Assembly: GCA_947624775.1 (NCBI GenBank)
Contig: CANQLT010000019.1
Location: 1-32,324 of the forward strand
DNA from: an uncultured Monoglobus sp.
GTDB taxonomy: Bacteria; Bacillota; Clostridia; Monoglobales; Monoglobaceae
Length of the DNA stretch: 32,324 nt
Direction of reading: 5' to 3'
The notes below the pieces were generated by a model. It made no database searches. It worked only from the letters and a program-made list of their open reading frames with translations, and was not told the DNA's origin. This document shows positions 17,125-24,179 of the stretch, one piece after another (within the stretch, counting starts at the first letter, position 1; every line of letters starts with the position of its first letter). Position numbers and translations under genes: made by a program.

Positions 17125-17601
17125 TTATGCGCCCCGCTGCTCCTGCCGTGATAAATGCTTATTTTCGGATATGTCGGCCAGAATTTTTGTTGTCTTTTTC
17201 AGAAGTCCTGTCATGGTGTTGTAGTCATTTTCGCCCAGCTTCTTTTTAACGATATTAATGCTCTCCGCGATATATTCGTCGGTGCTGCGCACCAGCTCCA
17301 CGCCCGCGTCGGTTATGTCAAAATAAACCCTGCGCCTGTCCTTGTCGCTCAGCCTGCGTCTCAGATATCCGCGTTTTTCGAGGGACGACACAAACTGAGA
17401 CACCGCAGCCTTTGAGACAGAGAACATCTCGCTGATCTCCGCAGAGGTAATATCCTCGCTGGTCATAATGGATTTAAGTATCAAAAGCTCTTTGTTGTTT
17501 ATCGGCAGATCTTTCACCATGTTTTCCAAGGCGGTTTTCATGTTCTCAAAAATAATGTTCACGCCGTCATTGTTATCGGCGCAAAGCGTTATGTGATTCA
17601 T
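17125..17601 (-). CDS. MarR-family transcriptional regulator
   Basis: A 158-aa MarR protein: the winged helix-turn-helix spans about 45-110, with TSAEISEMFSVSKAAVSQFV as the recognition unit and LSDKDRRRVYFDITDAG as the wing. MarR proteins are dimers that usually repress a neighbouring efflux operon until a phenolic or other small ligand, or thiol oxidation, releases them. The sequence carries only one Cys (in ITLCADNN, residue 7), so redox sensing is not obvious. As first gene of the operon, with palindromes across its own promoter, it probably autoregulates. The start is the ATG at 17599-17601; the ribosome-binding site AGGGAAG is weak. Confidence 0.92.
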   Translation of the reverse strand: MNHITLCADNNDGVNIIFENMKTALENMVKDLPINNKELLILKSIMTSEDITSAEISEMFSVSKAAVSQFVSSLEKRGYLRRRLSDKDRRRVYFDITDAGVELVRSTDEYIAESINIVKKKLGENDYNTMTGLLKKTTKILADISENKHLSRQEQRGA

Positions 17602-17631
17602 GGTTCCACTTCCCTTTTAAATATTAACAAA

Positions 17632-17652
17632 CTTAATAGTTAAGCAGCTTAA
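17632..17652. promoter_or_regulatory. Candidate MarR operator (overlapping palindromes)
   Basis: CTTAA-TAG-TTAAG (17632-17644) overlaps TTAAGC-A-GCTTAA (17640-17652), just downstream of the -10 box and across the expected transcription start. Both are perfect inverted repeats. TTAACAAACT also occurs twice as a direct repeat around this site. The position is what an autorepressing MarR protein would need. Confidence 0.55.
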
Positions 17653-17680
17653 TTTTAACAAACTAAAAACGCTATGTCAA
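17652..17680 (-). promoter_or_regulatory. Sigma-A promoter for the marR efflux operon
   Basis: On the minus strand, -35 TTGACA (complement of 17675-17680), 17-bp spacer, -10 TAAAAT (complement of 17652-17657). The -35 is perfect, so without a repressor the operon should be strongly expressed. Confidence 0.85.
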
Positions 17681-17709
17681 TATAATTTTAAGATTTTTAA
17701 AAAAAACAC

Positions 17710-17738
17710 TTGCATTATTTTGCCTGTGGGGTTATAAT
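17710..17738 (+). promoter_or_regulatory. Sigma-A promoter for the yajC/SCIFF locus
   Basis: -35 TTGCAT (17710-17715), 17-bp spacer, -10 TATAAT (17733-17738). It diverges from the marR promoter with about 30 bp between the -35 boxes. Confidence 0.8.
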
Positions 17739-17770
17739 TAAACTGATATACTTTGTAAGGAGGTACAAAA

Positions 17771-18148
17771 ATGATGACAGCATATGCCGCAAACGGAGCG
17801 GCGGGAGCCCCGGGCGGTTCGTATTCAATGATAATAATGCTGGTTCTGATTCTGGTCGTTTTCTATTTTGTTCTGATAAGACCTCAGAAGAAAAAGGAAA
17901 AAGCGCTCCAGGAGATGATCTCAAACCTTAAGGTAGGAGACGAGGTTGCATCGATCGGCGGTATCCACGGAAAAATCACGAAGATAAAGGATAACCTTTT
18001 CATTCTCGAGAGCGGCGCGGGTACCACGAAGTCATACGTGACTATCGAAAAGAGCGCCATAGCCAGAGTTATAAAGGAAGGCTCGTCAAAACCCGAGGAA
18101 AAAGAGGAAGAAAAACCCGAGGATAAACCCGAAGAAACCAAATCGTAG
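17771..18148 (+). CDS. yajC: YajC, Sec translocon accessory subunit
   Basis: A 125-aa single-pass membrane protein with a transmembrane helix at about 20-38 followed by FVLIRPQKKKEKALQEMISN, the YajC hallmark, and the cytoplasmic EVASIGGIHGKITKIKDN segment. YajC associates with SecD and SecF at the translocon. The C-terminal 25 residues are a low-complexity Glu/Lys/Pro tail (KPEEKEEEKPEDKPEETK), longer than in many relatives. Start ATG 17771 with AAGGAGG upstream. In Clostridia yajC is commonly found immediately upstream of the SCIFF genes, as here. Confidence 0.95.
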   Translation: MMTAYAANGAAGAPGGSYSMIIMLVLILVVFYFVLIRPQKKKEKALQEMISNLKVGDEVASIGGIHGKITKIKDNLFILESGAGTTKSYVTIEKSAIARVIKEGSSKPEEKEEEKPEDKPEETKS

Positions 18149-18232
18149 TGGCGGATATCATCCGCCCGCGGAATATCCATGTCAACCCCCGCATATAATT
18201 TACCAAAATAAATTATTGCGAGGTGTGATCAT

Positions 18233-18667
18233 ATGGCAGGCGAGGTAATTCATGCAAAAGAGACGGCGGGCGGCAAAAGCCCGATTGCGGCTGTTGCCGT
18301 CGGTCTGATATTCGGCTTGGCCGTGGCGGTGTTGGCACTGCTTATCATTTCGGCTGCGGCGGTGTTTTACGACATTCCCGAGCATGTGATGAATATTCTG
18401 ATTATCGTCATTTCGGCGGTGTCGATGTTTGTTGCGGGGCTCAAGGCAGCTGCGAAAAATCAAAAAAACGGTTTGCTTATCGGTGTCGTAACGGGATTGC
18501 TATATTCGGCGATCACTCTGGCCGCGGGACTGTTGTTCGGTTCCTCGATCGGGTTTTCGCCCGAGTTCATCGCGGATTTCGCGGTTGCGGCTGCGCTCGG
18601 TGGACTGGGCGGCGTTGCCGGCATCAATATGGCCGGACATAAAAACAGAAAAAGAAAACACAAGTAG
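18233..18667 (+). CDS. TIGR04086-like integral membrane protein of the SCIFF locus
   Basis: A 144-aa protein with four predicted transmembrane helices (about 18-40, 46-67, 76-99 and 112-133), rich in Gly/Ala, with a short basic tail GHKNRKRKHK. It matches in size, topology and place the TIGR04086 family, which to my knowledge is found near scfA/scfB across Clostridia; its role is unknown. It has its own GAGGTG before the ATG at 18233 and is separated from yajC by 84 nt, including a hairpin GGCGGAT-ATC-ATCCGCC (18150-18166) without a T-tract. Confidence 0.8.
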   Translation: MAGEVIHAKETAGGKSPIAAVAVGLIFGLAVAVLALLIISAAAVFYDIPEHVMNILIIVISAVSMFVAGLKAAAKNQKNGLLIGVVTGLLYSAITLAAGLLFGSSIGFSPEFIADFAVAAALGGLGGVAGINMAGHKNRKRKHK

Positions 18668-18699
18668 AAATATAATTTAAGCATAAGGAGAGATTACTA

Positions 18700-18852
18700 A
18701 TGAAAGTTCAAAGAATCAAGACATTAAACAGCGCCACGCTCAAGGAGAGCGCGTGCAAAGGCGGCTGCGGCGAGTGCCAGACCTCGTGCCAGTCGGCCTG
18801 CAAGACCTCGTGCACAGTTGCTAATCAGAAGTGCGAGAATGAGGAAAGATAA
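18700..18852 (+). CDS. scfA: SCIFF ranthipeptide precursor, 50 aa, seven Cys
   Basis: This short gene encodes 50 residues: a leader starting MKVQRIKTLNSATLKES, then a Cys-rich core C19-KGG-C23-GE-C26-QTS-C30-QSA-C34-KTS-C38 and C45. The CQTSCQSACKTSCTVANQ segment is the hallmark of SCIFF peptides (six cysteines in forty-five). Characterised members get a thioether from a Cys sulfur to a Thr carbon (ranthipeptide class), made by the radical-SAM maturase encoded just downstream. The ATG at 18700 has AAGGAG at 18685-18690, 9 nt upstream. There are seven Cys here, one more than the family name implies. Function of the mature peptide is unknown, though it is nearly universal in Clostridia. Confidence 0.96.
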   Translation: MKVQRIKTLNSATLKESACKGGCGECQTSCQSACKTSCTVANQKCENEER

Positions 18853-18886
18853 ATCTTTAAATTTCCGAGCGGAAGTTTAAACGCCC

Positions 18887-18922
18887 GGGCGCTCACACAC
18901 AGTGTGGCGCCCTGTTTATTTT
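18887..18922 (+). terminator. Terminator-like hairpin between scfA and scfB
   Basis: GGGCGC (18887-18892), one bulged T, CACAC, loop ACA, GTGTG and GCGCCC (to 18912) form an 11-bp stem, followed by TGTTTATTTT. It lies 35 nt after the scfA stop and 31 nt before scfB. Partial termination would give more precursor than enzyme. Confidence 0.75.
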
Positions 18923-18953
18923 AATATAATGTAATTAACTTAGGAGAATAAAT

Positions 18954-20333
18954 ATGCTGCATACTTTTGAAATGTTTGACAAATACATCGCCATTGACGT
19001 GAACAGCGGCTGCGTCCACGAGCTGGACAAGCTGAGCTATGACGTGTTGAATTTTCTTGACGTGAAGGGCCTCGACCCCGAGAGCGACGAGGCCAAGTTC
19101 AAAGCGGTAGGCGAGTTCAGAAAAGAATACGATTCCGAGGACGTTTGGGACGTCATCGAGGATATAGCCGAGCTCAAAAAGAACGGAATGCTCTGGGCGG
19201 AGGACGATTTTGAGTATAACAAAGAGCTTAAAAGAAACGCACCTGTAAAGGCGATGTGTTTACACATAAGCCACGACTGCAACCTGCGCTGCAAGTATTG
19301 CTTCGCCGAGGAAGGCGAGTACCATTCGGGCCGGCGAGAGCTGATGAGCGCCGAAACAGGAAAACGCGCGATGGACTATCTGGTGGCGAATTCGGGCAGT
19401 CGTCGCAACCTCGAAGTCGACTTTTTCGGTGGCGAACCGCTGATGAATTTCGAGGCTGTAAAGGAGATAGTTTGCTATGCGAGAGAGCTCGAAAAGAAAT
19501 ATGACAAGGTGTTTCGCTTTACAATAACGACCAATGGAATTTTGCTTGATGAAGAAAAGCTCGCGTACATAAATAAAGAAATGGGAAATATCGTGCTCAG
19601 TATTGACGGCAGAAAAGAGGTAAACGACCGCGTCAGATACAGGGCGGACGGCACGGGCAGCTACGACAGCATAGTGCCTATATTCAAAAAGACCGCCGAA
19701 AGCCGAAATCAGGATAATTATTATGTCCGCGGTACCTTCACGAGATACAATCTCGATTTTTCAAATGACGTGCTGCATCTGGCGGATCTGGGCTTTAAGC
19801 AGATATCGGTGGAGCCTGTGGTATGTGCCGAGGAGACAGATTATTCGCTGCGCGAGGAGGATATGCCGCGTGTTTTTGACGAGTACGAGACCCTGACGCG
19901 GGAATATGTTAAGCGTAAAAAGGACGGTAACGGCTTTAACTTTTTCCATTTCATGATTGATCTTGACGAGGGCCCGTGCGTTATAAAGCGGCTTTCGGGC
20001 TGCGGCTGCGGCTGCGAGTATATTGCTGTCGCGCCGAATGGAGACGTGTATCCCTGTCACCAGTTTGTGGGAACCGAAGAATACAAAATGGGCAGCATTT
20101 ACGACGATAAGGAGCTTGATCGCGATCTGCGAAACGAGTTTGCGGACTGCAATATTTACTCAAAGCCCGACTGCCGCGACTGCTTCGCAAAGTTTTTCTG
20201 CAGCGGCGGCTGCGTAGCCAACGCCTGCCTGATAAACGGCAGTTTAAATAAGCCCCACAAGCTGAGCTGCGAGATGATGCGCAAGCGCCTCGAGTGCAGC
20301 CTCTACGCCAAAGCCGCCCTGGCGGAGGAATAA
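18954..20333 (+). CDS. scfB: SCIFF radical SAM maturase (thioether-forming, SPASM)
   Basis: A 459-aa radical SAM enzyme. The N-terminal ~95 residues form a RiPP recognition-like domain for the leader peptide. The cluster-binding motif is C109-NLR-C113-KY-C116, followed by the SAM motif FFGGEPL (158-164). The C-terminal SPASM region is Cys-rich (C342, C350, C352, C354, C368, C399, C407, C410, C416, C420, C425, C439), for two auxiliary [4Fe-4S] clusters. The family abstracts hydrogen from the SCIFF core and forms a Cys-Thr thioether. It directly follows its precursor scfA. ATG at 18954 with GGAG 12 nt upstream. Neighbouring radical SAM families without SPASM are excluded. Confidence 0.97.
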   Translation: MLHTFEMFDKYIAIDVNSGCVHELDKLSYDVLNFLDVKGLDPESDEAKFKAVGEFRKEYDSEDVWDVIEDIAELKKNGMLWAEDDFEYNKELKRNAPVKAMCLHISHDCNLRCKYCFAEEGEYHSGRRELMSAETGKRAMDYLVANSGSRRNLEVDFFGGEPLMNFEAVKEIVCYARELEKKYDKVFRFTITTNGILLDEEKLAYINKEMGNIVLSIDGRKEVNDRVRYRADGTGSYDSIVPIFKKTAESRNQDNYYVRGTFTRYNLDFSNDVLHLADLGFKQISVEPVVCAEETDYSLREEDMPRVFDEYETLTREYVKRKKDGNGFNFFHFMIDLDEGPCVIKRLSGCGCGCEYIAVAPNGDVYPCHQFVGTEEYKMGSIYDDKELDRDLRNEFADCNIYSKPDCRDCFAKFFCSGGCVANACLINGSLNKPHKLSCEMMRKRLECSLYAKAALAEE

Positions 20334-20419
20334 CACCTCATCCGACTTTTTGCCCATTCGGGCAAAAACCCACCTTCCCCTCAAGGGGAAGCTGTCGCCG
20401 AAGGCGACTGATGAGGTGT
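20333..20419. repeat. Dispersed hairpin repeat, copy B, with 9-bp terminal inverted repeats
   Basis: ACACCTCAT (20333-20341) and its reverse complement ATGAGGTGT (20411-20419) bound three hairpins: TTTTTGCCC-ATTC-GGGCAAAAA (20347-20368), CTTCCCC with GGGGAAG (20374-20391), and GTCGCC-GAA-GGCGAC (20394-20408). The third, with its flanks (20391-20411), is identical to 8561-8581. The repeat begins on the last base of the scfB stop codon and ends 41 nt before the ABC ribosome-binding site. An AT-rich tail with repeated CTAATTACTA-like units (about 20423-20455) resembles the start of copy A (8372-8400) in reverse. Confidence 0.8.
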
Positions 20420-20473
20420 CCGTCTAATCACTATTAACTAATTACTAATAACTACATTTGGAGGTGTGTATAT

Positions 20474-22204
20474 ATGCTAAAAAAATTGCTCCGTCTTATG
20501 TCAAAGACGGACAGAAAATTCGCGTTGTTCACGCCGCTGCTGATCGTCGGCGAGGTGGCTATGGAAACCACCATACCGCTGATGATGGCGCGCATTGTTG
20601 ACGTGGGCATCGCGAATGCCGACGTCGGATATGTGGTGAGGTCGGGCATTATCATGATGCTCATGGCTCTTGTTTCGCTGTGCTTCGGCGCGGGCGCGGC
20701 CCGGACCGCCTCGATGGCCTCGACCGGATTCGCGGCGTCTATCAGAAAGGCGGTGTTCTTCAAGATTCAGGACTTTTCGTTTGGAAACATCGACAAGTTC
20801 AGCACATCGTCGCTCCTGACCCGCCTCACGACCGACATCACAAACATTCAGATGTCGACCATGATGGTTATAAGAACCTGCGTCCGCGCGCCCATGATGT
20901 TCGCTATGGCGCTGTTCATGGCGATCTCGCTCAACGCGCGTCTGGCGCTTATCTTCGCGGTGGCCGTGCCGATAATCTGCGTCACGGTGTTCACCGTGGC
21001 TGTCAAGGCAATGCCCAGGTTCCGCCTGATGCTCAGAAAGATCGACGATCTGAACCGCGTTGTGCAGGAGGATCTTGCGGGTATCCGCGTTGTCAAGGCG
21101 TTTGTGCGCGAAAGCTACGAGGACGAGAAGTTCAACACTATCACAAACGAGGTACGTGACGCCCAGGTATCAGCCGAAAAGCTTATTATAATCAACATGC
21201 CTGTTATGCAGATGGTTATTTACGCCTGCATCGTCGCGATCCTCTGGTTTGGCGGCAACATGGTTATCGTCGGCGGAATGCAGACCGGCGAGCTTATAAG
21301 CTTTATAACCTACGTCACCCAGATACTTATGTCGCTGATGATGATTTCAATGATATTTATACAACTGGTAAATTCCAAGGCCAGCGGCGATCGTATCTGC
21401 GAGATACTCGACGAGGAGCTCGAGATCAAGGACGACAACAACAACGAAAATCTGACCCTCGACGACGGTTCGATCAGGTTCGAGGACGTGGCCTTCAGCT
21501 ATCAGCATGACATAATGAACTGCGCTGTGCGCCATATTAATCTTGACATCAAGTCGGGCGAGACCGTGGGCATTATCGGCGGCACGGGCTCGTCAAAGAG
21601 CTCGCTTGTTCAGCTTATCCCGAGGCTTTACGACGTGACCGCAGGCCGCGTTATAGTCGGCGGACACGACGTGCGCGAGTACAAGCTCGACGTGCTCAGA
21701 AATGACGTTTCGATGGTGCTCCAAAAGAACGTGCTGTTCAGCGGCACGATAGCCGACAACCTGCGCTGGGGCGACGAGCACGCCACGCAGGAGCAGATAA
21801 CCGAGGCCTGCCGCGACGCGTGCGCCGACGAGTTTATATCGGGTTTTCCCGATGGCTACAGGACCGACCTCGGTCAGGGCGGCGTGAACGTTTCGGGCGG
21901 CCAGAAGCAGAGGCTGTGTATCGCCAGAGCGCTGCTTAAAAAGCCGAAAATAATCATTCTCGACGACAGCACCAGCGCGGTCGATACCGAGACCGACGCG
22001 CGCATCAGAAGCGCGTTTAAGACCAAGCTCAAGGGCACGACCACTATAATAATCGCCCAGCGCATCAGCTCGATCGAGGACGCCGACAAAATAATCGTCA
22101 TGGACAACGGACGCATCAGCGCCCAGGGCACCCATGAGCAGCTGCTCGAGAGCAGCGATATATACCGCGAGATCTACGAATCTCAGCAGAAAGGAGCTGC
22201 GTAA
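20474..22204 (+). CDS. ABC exporter half-transporter A (degenerate Walker B)
   Basis: A 576-aa half-transporter: a six-helix ABC transmembrane domain (about 15-310) fused to a nucleotide-binding domain. Walker A GGTGSSKSS (369-377), signature VSGGQ (473-477), Walker B IIILDD (493-498). The catalytic Glu after Walker B is replaced by Asp (D498), as in the degenerate half of heterodimeric exporters such as TM287/288 and BmrCD. It overlaps nothing but ends 2 nt before its partner gene. Start ATG 20474 with GGAGGTG at 20460-20466. Such pairs export drugs, lipids or peptides; here SCIFF locus products are a possible but unproven substrate. A minor oddity is Ser in place of Gly in Walker A (GSSKS). 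Confidence 0.93.
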   Translation: MLKKLLRLMSKTDRKFALFTPLLIVGEVAMETTIPLMMARIVDVGIANADVGYVVRSGIIMMLMALVSLCFGAGAARTASMASTGFAASIRKAVFFKIQDFSFGNIDKFSTSSLLTRLTTDITNIQMSTMMVIRTCVRAPMMFAMALFMAISLNARLALIFAVAVPIICVTVFTVAVKAMPRFRLMLRKIDDLNRVVQEDLAGIRVVKAFVRESYEDEKFNTITNEVRDAQVSAEKLIIINMPVMQMVIYACIVAILWFGGNMVIVGGMQTGELISFITYVTQILMSLMMISMIFIQLVNSKASGDRICEILDEELEIKDDNNNENLTLDDGSIRFEDVAFSYQHDIMNCAVRHINLDIKSGETVGIIGGTGSSKSSLVQLIPRLYDVTAGRVIVGGHDVREYKLDVLRNDVSMVLQKNVLFSGTIADNLRWGDEHATQEQITEACRDACADEFISGFPDGYRTDLGQGGVNVSGGQKQRLCIARALLKKPKIIILDDSTSAVDTETDARIRSAFKTKLKGTTTIIIAQRISSIEDADKIIVMDNGRISAQGTHEQLLESSDIYREIYESQQKGAA

Positions 22205-22205
22205 T

Positions 22206-24110
22206 ATGCCTCCGGGACATAAAGGATTCAAAAAACCCAAAAACACCAAAAAGACCGCGGCGCGCCTGTTCTCGTATCTTGCGAAGTACAAGCCGCAGCT
22301 GGTTCTGGTTATCATCGGCGTTATAGTTTCAAGCGCCGCCAACGTCTACGGCACGTATATGCTGAAGCCGATGCTGGACGACTACATAGTGCCACTTATC
22401 GGAGCCGAGAACCCGCCTCTTACGACGTTCCTTGTGAATATCCTGCTGCTGCTCGGCGCGTACATAGTCGGCGCGTTCGCCTCATGGATGTATAACCGAA
22501 TCATGGTAAATATCTCAAGCGGCGTGCTCTACACCGTGAGAAACGACCTGTTCACCAAGATGCAAAAACTCCCCCTAAAATACTTCGACACCCACACACA
22601 CGGCGACGTTATGAGCCGCTATACCAACGACGCAGACGCAATCAGAATGATGATGTCCCAGAGCGTGCCTCAGCTTGTCTCGTCGTTTTTGACCGTTATC
22701 TCGGTGTTTATCATGATGATAGTGATAAGCCCCGTGCTGACGCTGCTGGTTCTGGTTATGCTCGTCATAATATTCTTCGTTATCAGCTTTGTCGGCAAGC
22801 GCTCCGCCTACTTCTTCAGAAAGCAGCAGAATGCTATCGGCGCGGTCAACGGCTATGTTGAGGAAATGATCGAGGGACAAAAGGTCGTCAAAGTTTTCTG
22901 CCATGAGGACAAATCCAAAGAGAAATTCTCGAATATAAACGAGGCGCTGCGCGGAGCCTCGGCCAACGCCAACACCTTTGCCAACGTGCTGTTCCCGATT
23001 ATGGGCAACCTGTCGTATCTGCACTACGCCGTGACCGCTATGGTCGGCGCCGCTCTGACGATACACAGCGGCAACACCGGCGCGGGCTTTTTTGCGCTGA
23101 CGATTGGTTCGCTGACCGCGTTTTTGCAGTACACCCGCTCATTCTCGCAGCCGATAACCCAGATGTCGCAGCAGGTCAACGCCATACTTAACGCTATGGC
23201 GGGCGCCGAGCGCATATTCCAAGTCATAGATGAGAAGGCGGAGGTCGACGACGGCAAGGCGACCATCGCCAGAGTGGTGATAGAGCCCGACGGAAACATA
23301 ATTGAGGTCAATCACCGCACGGGCCGCTGGGCGTGGAAGCGCCCCGGCAAGGACGGCAATGTCATCTACAACGAGGTTCGCGGCGAGGTCGAGTTCAAAA
23401 ACGTCACATTCAGCTACGACGGCAAAAAGACGGTTTTAAAGGACATCTCGCTTGTGGCCGAGCCGGGAGAGAAGATAGCGTTCGTCGGCTCGACGGGCGC
23501 GGGCAAGACCACGATAACCAACCTGATAAACAGGTTCTACGACGTGCCCGACGGCAAGATCACATATGACGGAATAACGATAAACAAGATCAAAAAGGAC
23601 GACCTGCGCCGCTCCCTCGGCATGGTTCTGCAGGATACGCACCTGTTCACCGGCACGGTCATGGACAACATCAGATACGGCCGTCTTGACGCCAGCGACG
23701 AGGACTGCATATACGCGGCCAAGATCGCCAACGCCCACTGGTTCATCACCCACCTGCCCGATGGCTACAACACGATGCTGACGGCGGACGGCGAGAATCT
23801 GAGCCAGGGCCAGAGACAGCTGCTGGCGATAGCCAGAGCGGCCGTGGCCGACCCGCCCGCGCTTATTCTGGACGAGGCGACCAGCTCGATCGACACCAGA
23901 ACCGAAAAGATAATCGAAAAAGGCATGGATGGTTTGATGAAGGGTAGGACGGTGTTCGTCATCGCTCACAGGCTTTCAACCGTTAGAAACGCCGATATGA
24001 TAATCGTGCTCGAGCACGGCCAAATCATAGAGAAGGGCAACCACGAGCAGCTTATAGCCCAAAAAGGCAAATATTACCAGCTCTACACCGGCGCCTTTGA
24101 ATTGGATTAA
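22206..24110 (+). CDS. ABC exporter half-transporter B (canonical Walker B)
   Basis: A 634-aa partner half-transporter: six transmembrane helices (about 30-315), a 40-residue insertion before the nucleotide-binding domain (about 352-393), Walker A GSTGAGKTT (428-436), signature LSQGQ (532-536), Walker B ALILDEATS with the catalytic E557. The signature has Q for G, so the composite site formed with subunit A is degenerate while the other site is complete, the asymmetric heterodimer design. The start is the ATG at 22206, with AAGGAG at 22191-22196; an earlier in-frame GTG at 22134 lies inside the upstream gene and is rejected. The gene is closed by the terminator at 24121-24163. Confidence 0.94.
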   Translation: MPPGHKGFKKPKNTKKTAARLFSYLAKYKPQLVLVIIGVIVSSAANVYGTYMLKPMLDDYIVPLIGAENPPLTTFLVNILLLLGAYIVGAFASWMYNRIMVNISSGVLYTVRNDLFTKMQKLPLKYFDTHTHGDVMSRYTNDADAIRMMMSQSVPQLVSSFLTVISVFIMMIVISPVLTLLVLVMLVIIFFVISFVGKRSAYFFRKQQNAIGAVNGYVEEMIEGQKVVKVFCHEDKSKEKFSNINEALRGASANANTFANVLFPIMGNLSYLHYAVTAMVGAALTIHSGNTGAGFFALTIGSLTAFLQYTRSFSQPITQMSQQVNAILNAMAGAERIFQVIDEKAEVDDGKATIARVVIEPDGNIIEVNHRTGRWAWKRPGKDGNVIYNEVRGEVEFKNVTFSYDGKKTVLKDISLVAEPGEKIAFVGSTGAGKTTITNLINRFYDVPDGKITYDGITINKIKKDDLRRSLGMVLQDTHLFTGTVMDNIRYGRLDASDEDCIYAAKIANAHWFITHLPDGYNTMLTADGENLSQGQRQLLAIARAAVADPPALILDEATSSIDTRTEKIIEKGMDGLMKGRTVFVIAHRLSTVRNADMIIVLEHGQIIEKGNHEQLIAQKGKYYQLYTGAFELD

Positions 24111-24120
24111 TATCTAAACC

Positions 24121-24163
24121 AAATATAAAAGACCCCGATACCTTTCAGGGGTCTTTTATATTT
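24121..24163. terminator. Bidirectional intrinsic terminator
   Basis: A perfect 16-bp stem, AAATATAAAAGACCCC (24121-24136) with GGGGTCTTTTATATTT (24148-24163), gives a T-rich tail on either strand. It closes the ABC exporter genes (plus) and the M18 aminopeptidase (minus), whose stops flank it. Confidence 0.95.
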
Positions 24164-24179
24164 GGAAATCGGCATAAGT

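Noticed and set aside
18180-18232. Promoter before the TIGR04086-like gene (TATAAT near 18194)
   Set aside because: No acceptable -35 element at 16-18 bp; the gene can be read from the yajC promoter.
18640-18699. Separate promoter for scfA (TATAAT at 18671)
   Set aside because: There is no -35 match at a suitable distance; an own promoter is possible but unsupported.
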